Numbered from the stretch's first letter, positions 1 through 9,127 are shown. The stretch is DNA of 64,000 nt from Flavipsychrobacter sp. (GCA_016786665.1 JAEUVZ010000059.1:1-64000), one strand, 5' to 3'. Notes: generated from the letters alone by a model not told the origin. Made by a program: numbers and translations.

Positions 1-4
1 ACGA

Positions 5-964
5 ATGAGAACTATACTACGCACGATACTACTGATAGTGGCGGGAGCAGCCATGCTGCCCGCAGGCGCGCAGGAAACGAAAGTGAGCGCGAAGCTGGAT
101 GCCGGCAAAATAATGGTGGGCGACCAGGCGCGTGTGTTCCTGGAAGTGATACACAATTCGGCGAACGGGGCACTGCAATGGGCGCCGATACCCGATACCT
201 TTAACACGCTGGAAGTGGTGGAGAAGGGAATGATAGATACTTCCCGCCAGGGAAGCTTTGTTATCCTGAGGCAGCGGCTCCTGGTTACCGGTTTCGACTC
301 GGGGGTGTATTATGTGCCGCGGTTTCAATTTTCCGTACTTCCCCCTGGCGACAGCGCCTACCTGCTTCAAACGGACTCGCTGGCTCTGCTGGTGCAAACT
401 GTTGCGGTAGATACCACAAAAGGATTTAAAGGAATAAAAGGGATAATTGAAGTAAAATCGACCTGGAAGGATTACCTGTGGTGGATAGTAGGCGCACTGG
501 TACTTATAGGCATCACGGCATTTGTGGTGTACTTCTTTGTGAAGAATAAAAAGGCGCCGGAGCCGGAAGCCGTGCCTGTGGGGCCCAGGGAGACGCTGCA
601 AGAAAAATACCTGCGCCTGCTGCAGGAACTGGAACATAAAAAACTGTGGCAGAACAGCCGTGAAGAAAGTGTGAAGGAATACTATACAGAACTAACTGAC
701 CTGGTGCGCGTATATATAGAAGAGCGCTTCCGGACACCGATGCTGGAACTGACCACTGACGAAATACTCTTTAAGGTACGGACTCACCGGGAGATGAACC
801 GCCATTATGAGCTGTTGTCTTCTATACTATACACCGCTGACCTGGCCAAGTTTGCCCGCGCACAACCTACCCCTGCCGAACACATGGGCGCGCTGGAGAA
901 TGCCCGCCAGTTTGTACTGAACACGAAACCGGAACCAACTACCGAAAACACCCAGCAAGTATGA
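5..964 (+). CDS. BatD/DUF4381-like membrane protein
   Basis: 319 aa protein with an N-terminal signal peptide (about residues 1-23, ending ...PAGAQ), an extracytoplasmic beta-rich region (25-150), one membrane segment (about 157-179, rich in W, I, V and followed by KNKK) and a charged helical cytoplasmic tail (180-319). This layout matches the BatD/DUF4381-like proteins of MoxR-VWA (Bat, aerotolerance) operons. The stop overlaps the start of the downstream VWA gene by 4 bases (ATGA), so the two are translationally coupled. The assignment rests on layout and neighbour rather than a decisive motif. The rest of the operon, expected to include a MoxR AAA ATPase and a DUF58 protein, would lie upstream of the window. 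Confidence 0.7.
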   Translation: MRTILRTILLIVAGAAMLPAGAQETKVSAKLDAGKIMVGDQARVFLEVIHNSANGALQWAPIPDTFNTLEVVEKGMIDTSRQGSFVILRQRLLVTGFDSGVYYVPRFQFSVLPPGDSAYLLQTDSLALLVQTVAVDTTKGFKGIKGIIEVKSTWKDYLWWIVGALVLIGITAFVVYFFVKNKKAPEPEAVPVGPRETLQEKYLRLLQELEHKKLWQNSREESVKEYYTELTDLVRVYIEERFRTPMLELTTDEILFKVRTHREMNRHYELLSSILYTADLAKFARAQPTPAEHMGALENARQFVLNTKPEPTTENTQQV

Positions 965-1974
965 TAAAGGAATTGATGGACTGGAAACATCTCTCTTTTG
1001 CGCACCCGTGGTATTTCGGGTTGCTGCTGCTGCTGCCTGTGCTGCTGTGGTGGCAGAACCGCAATAAAATAAAAAGTACCCCATCTCTGCGGCTGACCAC
1101 AATAGCCGGGATAAAAGGGGTAAAGCCCACCTGGCGGGTGCGCTTCCGGCCGGTGCTGACGGTGCTGCGGATGATAACACTGACGGCACTGATTGTAGCG
1201 CTGGCGCGCCCGCAAACCAGCAATACATCGGAGAGCCTGAATACGGAGGGTATAGATATCGTTATCAGCATGGATATATCGGGGAGTATGCGGGCGCAGG
1301 ACTTTAAGCCGAACCGGATAGGCGCGGCGAAAGATGTGGCGCTCCGCTTTGTAGACCGGCGGCCAGGCGACATGATAGGCTTCGTGATATTTGCCGGTGA
1401 GAGCTTTATGCAATGCCCCATAACCATAGACCACCTGGTGCTGAAAGAGCAAATCGCCTCGGCGAAAAATGACATGCTGCAGGATGGTACCTCGATAGGT
1501 ATGGGCCTGGCCACCGCCGTGCAGAACCTGCGCAACTCTAAAGGGAAGAGCCGCGTGATAATACTAATGACCGATGGGGTGAACAATACCGGCCTGATAG
1601 ACCCCGCCACCGCACTGGAAATAGCCAAGGCTTATAAGATACGCGTGTACACCATAGGTGTGGGCAGTATGGGACAGGCACTGAGCCCGGTACAAACCCC
1701 TATGGGCGAGCAACTGCAGATGGTGCCGGTGCAGATAGATGAACCACTGATGCGCAAGATAGCTACTGAAACCGGCGGTAAATACTTCCGGGCTACCGAT
1801 AATAAATCGCTTGAGCAAGTGTATGACGAGATAGACCGTATGGAGAAGACCAAGGTGGAAGTAACCTCGTACAAGCAATACGCTGAACTGTTCCTGCCAT
1901 TCGCGGCGCTGGCGCTCCTTTGCCTGGCGCTGGAGCTGGTACTGCGCTACACTGTATTTAAAAGCATCACCTAG
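961..1974 (+). CDS. BatA-like VWA domain membrane protein
   Basis: 337 aa. Two hydrophobic segments near the N terminus (about 16-31 and 62-82), a von Willebrand A domain, and a C-terminal membrane helix (about 311-329). The metal-ion-dependent adhesion site is intact: D105-I-S107-G-S109, with a later TDG (204-206). The organisation matches BatA/BatB proteins, thought to act with a MoxR AAA ATPase in envelope stress or folding. It overlaps the previous gene by 4 bases. The usual second VWA gene (BatB) and TPR gene (BatC) do not follow: the next gene is convergent and overlaps this stop by 4 bases (CTAG shared by both stops). Confidence 0.85.
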   Translation: MIKELMDWKHLSFAHPWYFGLLLLLPVLLWWQNRNKIKSTPSLRLTTIAGIKGVKPTWRVRFRPVLTVLRMITLTALIVALARPQTSNTSESLNTEGIDIVISMDISGSMRAQDFKPNRIGAAKDVALRFVDRRPGDMIGFVIFAGESFMQCPITIDHLVLKEQIASAKNDMLQDGTSIGMGLATAVQNLRNSKGKSRVIILMTDGVNNTGLIDPATALEIAKAYKIRVYTIGVGSMGQALSPVQTPMGEQLQMVPVQIDEPLMRKIATETGGKYFRATDNKSLEQVYDEIDRMEKTKVEVTSYKQYAELFLPFAALALLCLALELVLRYTVFKSIT

Positions 1975-3752
1975 AGGAAGCTGGGGCGGTCGAGTTTCTT
2001 CGATATACGGTATGCGGCATTCATTAACCCGACATGGCTGTACGCCTGGGGGAAGTTGCCCCACTGGCTGCCGTCTTTCGCATCTACATCCTCGCTGAGC
2101 AAGCCCAGGTGATTGGTGTACTTCATAAGGCTGGCGAAGCGCATCATAGCTTCTTCGGTGCGGCCTACGCAGGCCAGGGCTTCCACATACCAGAATGCAG
2201 TAACAAGGAACGTTGTTTGCGGCTTGCCAAAATCGTCTTTATGAAGATAGCGATAGAAGAGCCCGTCTTCGGTAAGCAACTCGGCCTCCAGCCCTGCGAG
2301 GTGATCGCGGGCGCGCTGTGAGTTGGGGTCCAGGTAATGCATCATAATAAGCTGAAGGGTGCTGGCATCGAGGTGCGGCACACCGATGGCCTGGGTGTAG
2401 ACCTTACGCTCCTCATCGTAGCAGGCCTCTATCTTTTCCGTAGCACGCTCCATCAGCGCGCGCGCTTTCTGCAGCAGGTGTTCATCGCCAATGTGCTTGG
2501 CCACCTTTATCGCCGCGCGGCAACCCGCCCATTGGAACAGATTGGTGTAGCAATGGTATTGGGCGATAGTGCGGAATTCCCAAATGCCCGCATCGGGCTC
2601 GTCTATCGCTTTTTCAATTTTGTTCAGTATGCTGTATATCCATAGCGAGGAGTCTTGCCGTTCTTCCACGATAAAACGTTTATCGGTGTAGAGCGGAAGG
2701 AGCGATAGCATCACCTGGCCATAAGTGTCGTTTTGTATATGCTCCACCGCCTGGTTGCCTATGCGCACGGGCTGATTGCCTTTGTAGCCTTTAAGGTCCA
2801 GTATCTTTTCTTCAAAGTCGGCGCTGCCTGTAACTGTGTAGAGCGGGTGGTACCTGCCATCTTCCTTCATGGCTACATTGGCAATGAAATGGAAATATTG
2901 GTCGGCTTCCTCGAAGTGGCCTATATTATTGAATGCATTGAGGATATAGTAGGCATCGCGCAGCCAGCAGAAACGGTAATCCCAATTCCTTCCGCTGCCG
3001 TCGTACTCCGGCAGGCTGGTAGTGCTGGCAGCGATGATAGCTCCGGTATCTTCGTACTGGTGAATTTTCAGCGCCAGCGATGAGCGTATCACCTCGGCCT
3101 GGTACATATTCTCTATGCCTATCTTTTTTATCCACTGGCGCCAGTAGGCGGTAGTACGCACCAGGAAGTCCTCAGCGGTAGATACTATAGGCGCTTCCAA
3201 CGGCAGACCGTAAGTGAGGACGAGGTATTTGGGCTCGTTGAGTACCATGTAGCGCTCGTCCATGATGTAATTGAGCGAGACATTGGTAGTAAGACGGAGC
3301 GGCTTTTTGAGGCCGAAGAATTCTATGTGGTTGCTGCCCTGCACTGCCTGCAACTGATTAGCGCCATAGTCGCCGATGGGTTTGCAGCAGACCTTGACAC
3401 GCGGGTGCCCGCTAATGGGTTCTACCTTGCGTATCAGCATCAGGGGCTTAAAGAAACGCTCGTATAGCTGGAACCGGGGGGCGTAGTCGGTAACTTTGTA
3501 TTTGCCATCGGGTGCATCTACGATGGTCTCTAGTATGTTGGTGTTTTCTATGTATTGCTGTGTGGAAGTAAATTCCCCTTCGGGCAGGATGGAAAAGTGT
3601 CCCCCTTTTTCCTCATCGAGCAGTCCTCCGAAGATGAAACTGCTATCGAAGCGGGGCCAGCAAAGCCAGGCGATATTAGTGTTCTTGTGTACGTGCGCTA
3701 TGAAAGCGCAATTTCCAATTATTCCTGTATCGTATATGTGACGTTGCTGCAT
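1971..3752 (-). CDS. Glycoside hydrolase family 15 (glucoamylase/trehalase-like)
   Basis: 593 aa, cytoplasmic (no signal peptide). An N-terminal beta domain typical of trehalase-like GH15 proteins (about 1-205) is followed by the (alpha/alpha)6 catalytic domain (about 215-585). Family motifs seen: RNWDYRFCWLRDA (255-267), IGNQAVEHIQNDTYGQ (331-346), GIWEFR with Glu392 as likely general acid, LLSEDVD with Glu554 as likely general base, and GNFPQAYSH near the C terminus. Members hydrolyse alpha-glucosidic bonds (trehalose, dextrin or maltooligosaccharide); the exact substrate cannot be read here. It starts at ATG 3752 and stands alone between a convergent VWA gene and the end of the pigment-type cluster. 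Confidence 0.88.
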   Translation of the reverse strand: MQQRHIYDTGIIGNCAFIAHVHKNTNIAWLCWPRFDSSFIFGGLLDEEKGGHFSILPEGEFTSTQQYIENTNILETIVDAPDGKYKVTDYAPRFQLYERFFKPLMLIRKVEPISGHPRVKVCCKPIGDYGANQLQAVQGSNHIEFFGLKKPLRLTTNVSLNYIMDERYMVLNEPKYLVLTYGLPLEAPIVSTAEDFLVRTTAYWRQWIKKIGIENMYQAEVIRSSLALKIHQYEDTGAIIAASTTSLPEYDGSGRNWDYRFCWLRDAYYILNAFNNIGHFEEADQYFHFIANVAMKEDGRYHPLYTVTGSADFEEKILDLKGYKGNQPVRIGNQAVEHIQNDTYGQVMLSLLPLYTDKRFIVEERQDSSLWIYSILNKIEKAIDEPDAGIWEFRTIAQYHCYTNLFQWAGCRAAIKVAKHIGDEHLLQKARALMERATEKIEACYDEERKVYTQAIGVPHLDASTLQLIMMHYLDPNSQRARDHLAGLEAELLTEDGLFYRYLHKDDFGKPQTTFLVTAFWYVEALACVGRTEEAMMRFASLMKYTNHLGLLSEDVDAKDGSQWGNFPQAYSHVGLMNAAYRISKKLDRPSFL

Positions 3753-3799
3753 GTTCCCTAAAGACTAAAAAAAGATGCCAACAGATGAGGTTAGCAGGA

Positions 3800-4846
3800 T
3801 TATGTACATATGTGCCACATACTAAAATAATGCATGTAGTTATTGAACAATATTATATTCCGGATAGGGCGCGCCGGAGCGCTACCCAGCCTGCAAAAGC
3901 CTGGTACCATTCCGGTGCCTGCGATGTGCGCCGCCATAGCCAGCCCGAATGAAGAAGCGGTCGCATATTCGCCGCTCAGGTGTTTGAACCCGGCGATGAC
4001 GCTAGCGCTGAACTGCTGATGGAGCACGTCGTATACGGGTTTTGTCCTGCTGTCGCCGTTCCAGCCGGAGATGAGTAAGTCAATATCGTCTTGCTGTAAT
4101 TGTTGCTGTGCCAGGAACCCGTTCATTTTTTCTGATACCAGCGCGGCATCCTTCGTGGTGAAAATCTGAAGCCCTTTTATCCGGAGCGCACCTGGAGCAG
4201 GTTGGGCCGAAGCTATGAAAAAGCCCGCGCCTTCACCGGCAATGCTTCCTTTTCCGGCTGTATGCAGAATGCCTTCGGTACTATTCCCCTCCCGGTATAC
4301 GCCTGTTGCCGTTAACACCTTCACGCTGCTGTCAACGAGTTCATCTATGCCGCCCACGAGCATTTGGTGATGGGGATGAGCGTGCAGATACAACTGCGCG
4401 TTGATGATGGCGTGCTCAAAGGAGTGGCCGCGGTGCACGTAAGTAAGGTTGTGCCCGTAGCACCCGGCAAGCAATGCTATCTGCCCGCCGACGGTATTGT
4501 GTGTAGACTGTATGAATGCCGTAGGCGTGAGCATCTGCTCCTGCTGGTCTATCATTTTGGAAAGGAATACTTCTGTGTCCTGCAGACACCCCATAGCGGT
4601 GCCGATGGAGAGCGCGTCCGGCTTTTCGATACCGGCCTGCTGCCCTGCAATTTTAGATGCGCCTATGCCCATGCGTACCGCCTTGCTCATGCGCCGGAGC
4701 TGCATGGGCTGTATATAAGCGGTGTAGTCGGGCTCTTTCGCATTGAGCCGGTGTGTATCGTAACCGGGTGCCTCCGCCAGGAACGAGGGGTCGCTATTGT
4801 TTCCCGCAGCACTGATAACGCCCGCCCCCTTTATGTAGATATTCAT
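3800..4846 (-). CDS. Ketosynthase-fold chain-length-factor-like protein
   Basis: 348 aa with the overall thiolase/ketosynthase pattern but a ruined active site. Aligned by eye with the neighbouring active ketosynthase, the nucleophile position falls at Gly140/His141 (YVHRGHS instead of STACSS), the first catalytic His motif reads SGWNGDS, and the second reads LSGEYATASS instead of TGHTLGASG. This is the behaviour of chain length factors, which pair with an active ketosynthase and shape chain length without catalysis. It overlaps the upstream ketosynthase gene by 4 bases (ATGA), which fits a heterodimer made in equal amounts. Flexirubin and aryl-polyene clusters carry such proteins. Confidence 0.78.
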   Translation of the reverse strand: MNIYIKGAGVISAAGNNSDPSFLAEAPGYDTHRLNAKEPDYTAYIQPMQLRRMSKAVRMGIGASKIAGQQAGIEKPDALSIGTAMGCLQDTEVFLSKMIDQQEQMLTPTAFIQSTHNTVGGQIALLAGCYGHNLTYVHRGHSFEHAIINAQLYLHAHPHHQMLVGGIDELVDSSVKVLTATGVYREGNSTEGILHTAGKGSIAGEGAGFFIASAQPAPGALRIKGLQIFTTKDAALVSEKMNGFLAQQQLQQDDIDLLISGWNGDSRTKPVYDVLHQQFSASVIAGFKHLSGEYATASSFGLAMAAHIAGTGMVPGFCRLGSAPARPIRNIILFNNYMHYFSMWHICT

Positions 4847-6045
4847 GCGTTAAATTTTGAAAAGACCAGTGAAGAACAATTTCCGCCGAAGCCAAAAGAG
4901 TTAGACAATACATGCCGGATATCGAGGCCCGTCCGCATTTCAGTAACCGGCTTCCAGCTGATGTCTTCCATCTGTGTTTGCCAGCGCATGTTGGGGAACA
5001 GGATGCCATCCGCGATCGCGATGGTACTGAACACCGCCTCCACACCTCCTGAAGCGCCCAGCGTGTGCCCTGTGAAAGACTTAGTAGACGAGGCGGGCGG
5101 TACCTGTCCTGCGAAAACAGATTCTATCGCTTTCCCTTCGGAGCTATCGTTGTTGGCGGTACCGGTACCGTGTAAGTTGATGTAGCTCACCTCCGCCGGG
5201 GTGATGCCCGCCTGGGCCATAGCCTGCTGCATGGCGAGCTTGTTGCCAATGCCATCCGGCGAAGAAGCGGTCTGGTGGTAGGCATCGTTGGCATTGGCAT
5301 AGCCGCTAACGCTACATATGGGTGTGGCGTTGCATTGACCGGCCGCCTTTTCGCTCATCATCAGTACATATCCCGCACCTTCGCCGAGGTTCAGGCCGCG
5401 GCGGTTGTTGTCAAAAGGCTGGCACTGCTGACGGTCGAGTATCATAAGCGTATTGAACCCATTGAGCGTGAATCGGGACAGGCAATCGGCACCGCCTGCA
5501 ACGGCAACATCGAGCATTCCCGCCTCTATCATCTGCGCCGCCATCATGATGCTATTAGCGGAAGAAGAACACGCAGTGCTGATGGTGGTGACAAAGTCGT
5601 GGATGCCGAAGTGGCCAGCCACGAGTTCGGTAATGGCGCCACACTCATGGCTGACCATTGACGGTATATCGGACAGGGTGCCTGTTTCCTTAAAGTCTTT
5701 GTATACATTTTCGGTGAGGTCCATGCCTCCTACGGTATTGGCAGAAAAGAAACCGCAGCGGAGCTCCTGCGCGCTTTCGCGGTAGGGTTGCCATGCTTCC
5801 TTCACGGCCACTGCGCTAAGGAGTGCCGTGCGCGGCCAACCGCTGCTGACCCCAGCCAGGGCAGCCAGTTCGTCATTGGAGAGCGGTACTTCCGCGACGG
5901 GTATTTCGTTTTGCCAGTGCGTTTGCAGAAAGCGGGGTTTGCCTATGGCATTTTTCCCCGAAGCCAAGCCCTCTTTGCACTGCTGCGTGTTGTTGCCGAT
6001 TGCGGTGATAACACCGGTGTTAACGATGTACGCCTTATGCCTCAT
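4843..6045 (-). CDS. Beta-ketoacyl-ACP synthase (FabF/KAS II-like)
   Basis: 400 aa. A complete Cys-His-His catalytic triad can be placed: Cys159 in STACSSSA, His292 in NLHGTGT and His327 in SFTGHTLGASGG. The enzyme should condense malonyl-ACP with an acyl or aryl-acyl starter to extend a chain. Its tight coupling to an active-site-less ketosynthase partner (4-base overlap) and the neighbouring flavoprotein and methyltransferase point to a pigment or polyketide of the flexirubin/aryl-polyene type rather than housekeeping fatty acid synthesis. The next gene upstream ends 87 bases before this start. No acyl carrier protein, ketoreductase or ammonia-lyase gene is present nearby. Confidence 0.9.
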   Translation of the reverse strand: MRHKAYIVNTGVITAIGNNTQQCKEGLASGKNAIGKPRFLQTHWQNEIPVAEVPLSNDELAALAGVSSGWPRTALLSAVAVKEAWQPYRESAQELRCGFFSANTVGGMDLTENVYKDFKETGTLSDIPSMVSHECGAITELVAGHFGIHDFVTTISTACSSSANSIMMAAQMIEAGMLDVAVAGGADCLSRFTLNGFNTLMILDRQQCQPFDNNRRGLNLGEGAGYVLMMSEKAAGQCNATPICSVSGYANANDAYHQTASSPDGIGNKLAMQQAMAQAGITPAEVSYINLHGTGTANNDSSEGKAIESVFAGQVPPASSTKSFTGHTLGASGGVEAVFSTIAIADGILFPNMRWQTQMEDISWKPVTEMRTGLDIRHVLSNSFGFGGNCSSLVFSKFNA

Positions 6046-6132
6046 GAGTCCGTTTTATTCTTTGCGAATATACAATGCGATAGGCAGCAAACTTGCGGAG
6101 TGTAATATTTGCTGAAACAAATATGTTGCGCG

Positions 6133-6732
6133 TTAACCCTCATGTACCTGTTGCAATGCTGGTGCGGACAGGGGAGTGCCCGGAGTACTGCTGTCGGCCC
6201 AGAAGAGCGTAATATCCGTAGCATTGCGGGTGGCATCTACGCGGCCGAAGAGGCAAGCATCCATGCCCCTGCGCTCCAGTAAATCGGCCACCCATGTGGT
6301 TAATTCTTCGCTATCGAACGCCTCGTTTACCAGGCAGGCCTGCTCGCCCTTAAATCCATGCCGAATGCATATTTCGCCCAGCATAATATTGGGTAGCGTG
6401 TACACGAATAGCGCGGGGCTAGGTATGGTAGCGAGCGTTTCCTGGTATTTTTTGTCTACTTCCAGGCAGCCATTGGTCGTTTGCAGCACCAGCGCAACCC
6501 GGTTATTATCCAGTCCGTGGTAAAGCACCTGCCCGTTGCCGGAAACGAGGATCTCCGTGGCGAGCCACGCCCACTTGCACAGCGGGTCCATTTTAAAGAA
6601 TTTAAGGTAATTGCACCCCAGTTCCCTGTACAGGTCTTCCGGGAGTGCCATTACCTTATCTGTTACCGCTACGCCGTCTTTGGATACGATACCGTCTTTG
6701 ATACGGACGTGATGTAAAATGTGTGCTGGCAA
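6133..6732 (-). CDS. Half-length ketosynthase-like protein of the pigment-type cluster
   Basis: 199 aa, about half a ketosynthase. It keeps features of the N-terminal half (LPNIMLGEICIRHGFKG resembles the helix before the nucleophile, followed by a region where the TACSS elbow should be), but there is no nucleophilic Cys in that context (it reads ACLVNEAFDS) and no C-terminal half with the two His motifs. It probably has a non-catalytic or structural role. The frame opens with a TTG at 6732; the only in-frame codons between that and the preceding stop are CAA, ACA, CAG and ATA, so TTG is the best start. It begins 12 bases after the flavoprotein stop, implying one transcript. Assignment to the ketosynthase family is by pattern only. 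Confidence 0.6.
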   Translation of the reverse strand: MPAHILHHVRIKDGIVSKDGVAVTDKVMALPEDLYRELGCNYLKFFKMDPLCKWAWLATEILVSGNGQVLYHGLDNNRVALVLQTTNGCLEVDKKYQETLATIPSPALFVYTLPNIMLGEICIRHGFKGEQACLVNEAFDSEELTTWVADLLERRGMDACLFGRVDATRNATDITLFWADSSTPGTPLSAPALQQVHEG

Positions 6733-6744
6733 TATCTGTGTTTG

Positions 6745-7992
6745 TTATACCGTGCTTTTCTGAGTGATATCGAGGTAGCGGCTGAGAGTACGCACATTCT
6801 TCTCGTGGTTTTTCACGAAAGGATTGGTCATATCCCATACATAACCGGCGAGAACGGAGCATATCTGCCCCATAATCTCCTGCGTGCGCTGCTCGGAGAA
6901 GAATATTTTGAACAGTGAGCCATCGTACCAGGCATTTACATAGGTACGGAACACATTGACGCCCTGCTGCATGTGCTTCATATATTGTTCTTCCCAGTCT
7001 ACCTGTTCGCCCTTCAGTTCCTTAATCACCAGGTTGGCGGCTGTCTGCGCTGAAACGGAAGCCAGTGTAACCCCGGAAGAGAAGATAGGATCGAGGAACT
7101 CGGTAACATTACCGGTAAGTACGAATCCCTTTCCGTAGAAAGTTTCGGTGGTGGCACTCCAACTCTGGAGCGTGCGGGGCTCCCATCTCATTTCCGACTC
7201 ATCAAAACGCTCCCGGAGCATTGGCTCGGCCTGGATGAGCTGTCGGAACTGTTCTTCCGGTGTGCCGGGGAACTGATCGAAGAACTCGGGGCTGCCTACA
7301 TAGCCTACTGACGTATTTCCATTGGCAAAAGGAATGACCCATATCCATGTAGTAGGATTGTGTACGATAGCAATAATGCGGTTAGGCTCGTAAGCGGCAT
7401 TGCGCTTGGGGTCGGTCAGGTGGCAGAACAATGTTTTGCGGGGGTACTGAGTAGAGGGTTTCTCCAGGCCGAACAGACGGGGTATAACCCTGCCGTAGCC
7501 GCTGCCATCTACTATGAACCGTGCTTTTATTGTTTCCTCTTTACCGTCCGCGGTTTTTACCGTTGTGGTAGAGTGTCCGTTCTCATCTATTTTAATATCC
7601 GTTACTTCGGTTTCGTAGTGAACGGGGATGCCCATTTTCTCGCACTCGTCGGCGAGGGTCTTGTCGAAATCGGCCCGCGGTACCTGCCATGTCCACATCC
7701 AGCCTTGTGTGTACTGCTGGTTGAAGTTAAAATCGCAGACACCGTTGCCCATTACGAACTTAGCGCCGTCTTTGCGCTGAAAATTCTGTGCGGTAACGGC
7801 ATCGAGGAAGCCGGCCTCTTCCAGCGCTTCCATACAGCGCGGCAGGAGGCTCTCGCCGATGACGAACCTGGGGAACAACATTTTCTCCACTATCTGCACT
7901 TTCAGGCCGGCCTTGTTCATAATGGAGGCGGCGATGGTGCCAGAGGGCCCCGCCCCTATCACCAAAACATCTACTTCTTTGCTGATGCTCAT
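6745..7992 (-). CDS. FAD-dependent halogenase-like oxidoreductase
   Basis: 415 aa. Rossmann FAD motif GAGPSG (13-18), the GESLLP segment (46-51) typical of the tryptophan-halogenase-like branch, and a WIWVIP sequence (216-221) that fits the WxWxIP signature of flavin-dependent halogenases. A conserved NVTEFLDPIFSSGV stretch forms part of the second FAD contact. It may chlorinate, or otherwise oxidise, the aromatic head group of a flexirubin-type pigment; many Bacteroidota homologues are annotated only as NAD(P)/FAD-dependent oxidoreductases. It lies between the methyltransferase (43 bases upstream) and the half ketosynthase (12 bases downstream) on the same strand. Confidence 0.8.
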   Translation of the reverse strand: MSISKEVDVLVIGAGPSGTIAASIMNKAGLKVQIVEKMLFPRFVIGESLLPRCMEALEEAGFLDAVTAQNFQRKDGAKFVMGNGVCDFNFNQQYTQGWMWTWQVPRADFDKTLADECEKMGIPVHYETEVTDIKIDENGHSTTTVKTADGKEETIKARFIVDGSGYGRVIPRLFGLEKPSTQYPRKTLFCHLTDPKRNAAYEPNRIIAIVHNPTTWIWVIPFANGNTSVGYVGSPEFFDQFPGTPEEQFRQLIQAEPMLRERFDESEMRWEPRTLQSWSATTETFYGKGFVLTGNVTEFLDPIFSSGVTLASVSAQTAANLVIKELKGEQVDWEEQYMKHMQQGVNVFRTYVNAWYDGSLFKIFFSEQRTQEIMGQICSVLAGYVWDMTNPFVKNHEKNVRTLSRYLDITQKSTV

Positions 7993-8035
7993 AAAATGTA
8001 ACTATAAAAACAAAAGGTGTAAAATAATTGCCTGG

Positions 8036-9127
8036 TTACTTTTTGGCCAGTTCCAGGATGGTATGGCTCAGGCCGATATTGTCCGCCTGGCTTACCACCT
8101 CGAAGCCGGCCTGGCTAATGAGCGACAGGAAAACCTTGCTGTCGTACATCTGGCTGTTGCCGTTGGCCATGGTAGTAAAATATAAAGAGGTCATTTGCAA
8201 GCTGAGCGCGGAGGCTTCAAAGCGCTGGCGGTCCCAGAAGGTTTCGTTGATGAATACACGTCCGTTGTCGGGTAATGCGCGGTGGCATTTTTCCAGTATG
8301 GAAACTATTTCGGCGTCGGCGAAACAATCGAGGAACTGGGACATCCAGATAATGTCGTATCCTGCGGGAAGTTCGGTTTTGGGATCGAGCATGTTGCGCT
8401 CAAAATATTGTACGCGGTCGCCCATGCCAGCGGCTTCCATGTTGCTCTTAGCTACATTGAGCTGCACCTGCAGGTCTACGAGGCCGAGCTCTACATGACT
8501 GTTGTACTGCAGGCAGGCAAGCGTCCACTTGCCGGTGTTGGCGCCTATGTCCATTATTTTCTTTGGCTCACGGGCAAAGACGAGGGGGAGCGCTTCCGGG
8601 AATGCGTTATCGGAATAGTAATGGTCGAAATTGAACCAGCTGGTACGTGCCGGCTCCGGAAGAATGGAGAGGCCCTGGTATATTGTTTCCCACGGGCCAA
8701 GATGGCGAAGCCCGCGAGGCTTTGCGTCTTGCAGGGAAGCGTTGAGGTCCTGGGCACCGTCGTAGCAGACATCGCGCATGAAATCGGTATTGATGCGGGA
8801 CATGGGGTCGTTGAGGAAGAAGTGGCCTGTTTTGGCCAGGAAGAACTTGTCCTCTTTCCGGAATACGAGGCCGATACCGAGCCCGGCTTCCAGCAGTACC
8901 CGTACCGCATAGAGGGGCATGCCTACTTTAGCCACTACATCCTCCAGCGAAATGCCCGTGCCGCGGGCTTCTTCTACCGCATTCAGAATTCCTTTATCGC
9001 GAAGGAGCACGGAGGCCTGAAAAATATAAGGAGCAAAGGCGATGAACTGAGCCTGGGAGATAGCGTCGAGCGCCGATTTCTTATCTGCCTCAAACAAGGC
9101 AGGCTTTTTTACAACAGGGGTATCCAT
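8036..9127 (-). CDS. Class I SAM-dependent O-methyltransferase
   Basis: 363 aa with the two-part layout of small-molecule O-methyltransferases: an N-terminal winged-helix dimerisation region (about 20-120; ...DKGILNAVEEA..., ...LLEAGLGIGLVFRKEDKF) and a C-terminal Rossmann domain with the SAM-binding motif MDIGANTGKW (about 191-200) and the acidic residue in LGLVDLQ. It is the first gene of the minus-strand five-gene cluster, so it probably methylates the aromatic ring hydroxyl of the product. A weak -7-like element (TATTTTTA on the minus strand) lies in the 170 bases upstream. Confidence 0.85.
   Translation of the reverse strand: MDTPVVKKPALFEADKKSALDAISQAQFIAFAPYIFQASVLLRDKGILNAVEEARGTGISLEDVVAKVGMPLYAVRVLLEAGLGIGLVFRKEDKFFLAKTGHFFLNDPMSRINTDFMRDVCYDGAQDLNASLQDAKPRGLRHLGPWETIYQGLSILPEPARTSWFNFDHYYSDNAFPEALPLVFAREPKKIMDIGANTGKWTLACLQYNSHVELGLVDLQVQLNVAKSNMEAAGMGDRVQYFERNMLDPKTELPAGYDIIWMSQFLDCFADAEIVSILEKCHRALPDNGRVFINETFWDRQRFEASALSLQMTSLYFTTMANGNSQMYDSKVFLSLISQAGFEVVSQADNIGLSHTILELAKK

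Noticed and set aside
2217-2222. Gln512 in the GH15 protein where many relatives have Glu (KPQTTF), suggesting a dead enzyme
   Set aside because: Likely catalytic residues are Glu392 (GIWEFR) and Glu554 (LLSEDVD), both present; their spacing fits the family. Gln512 is probably a subgroup feature.
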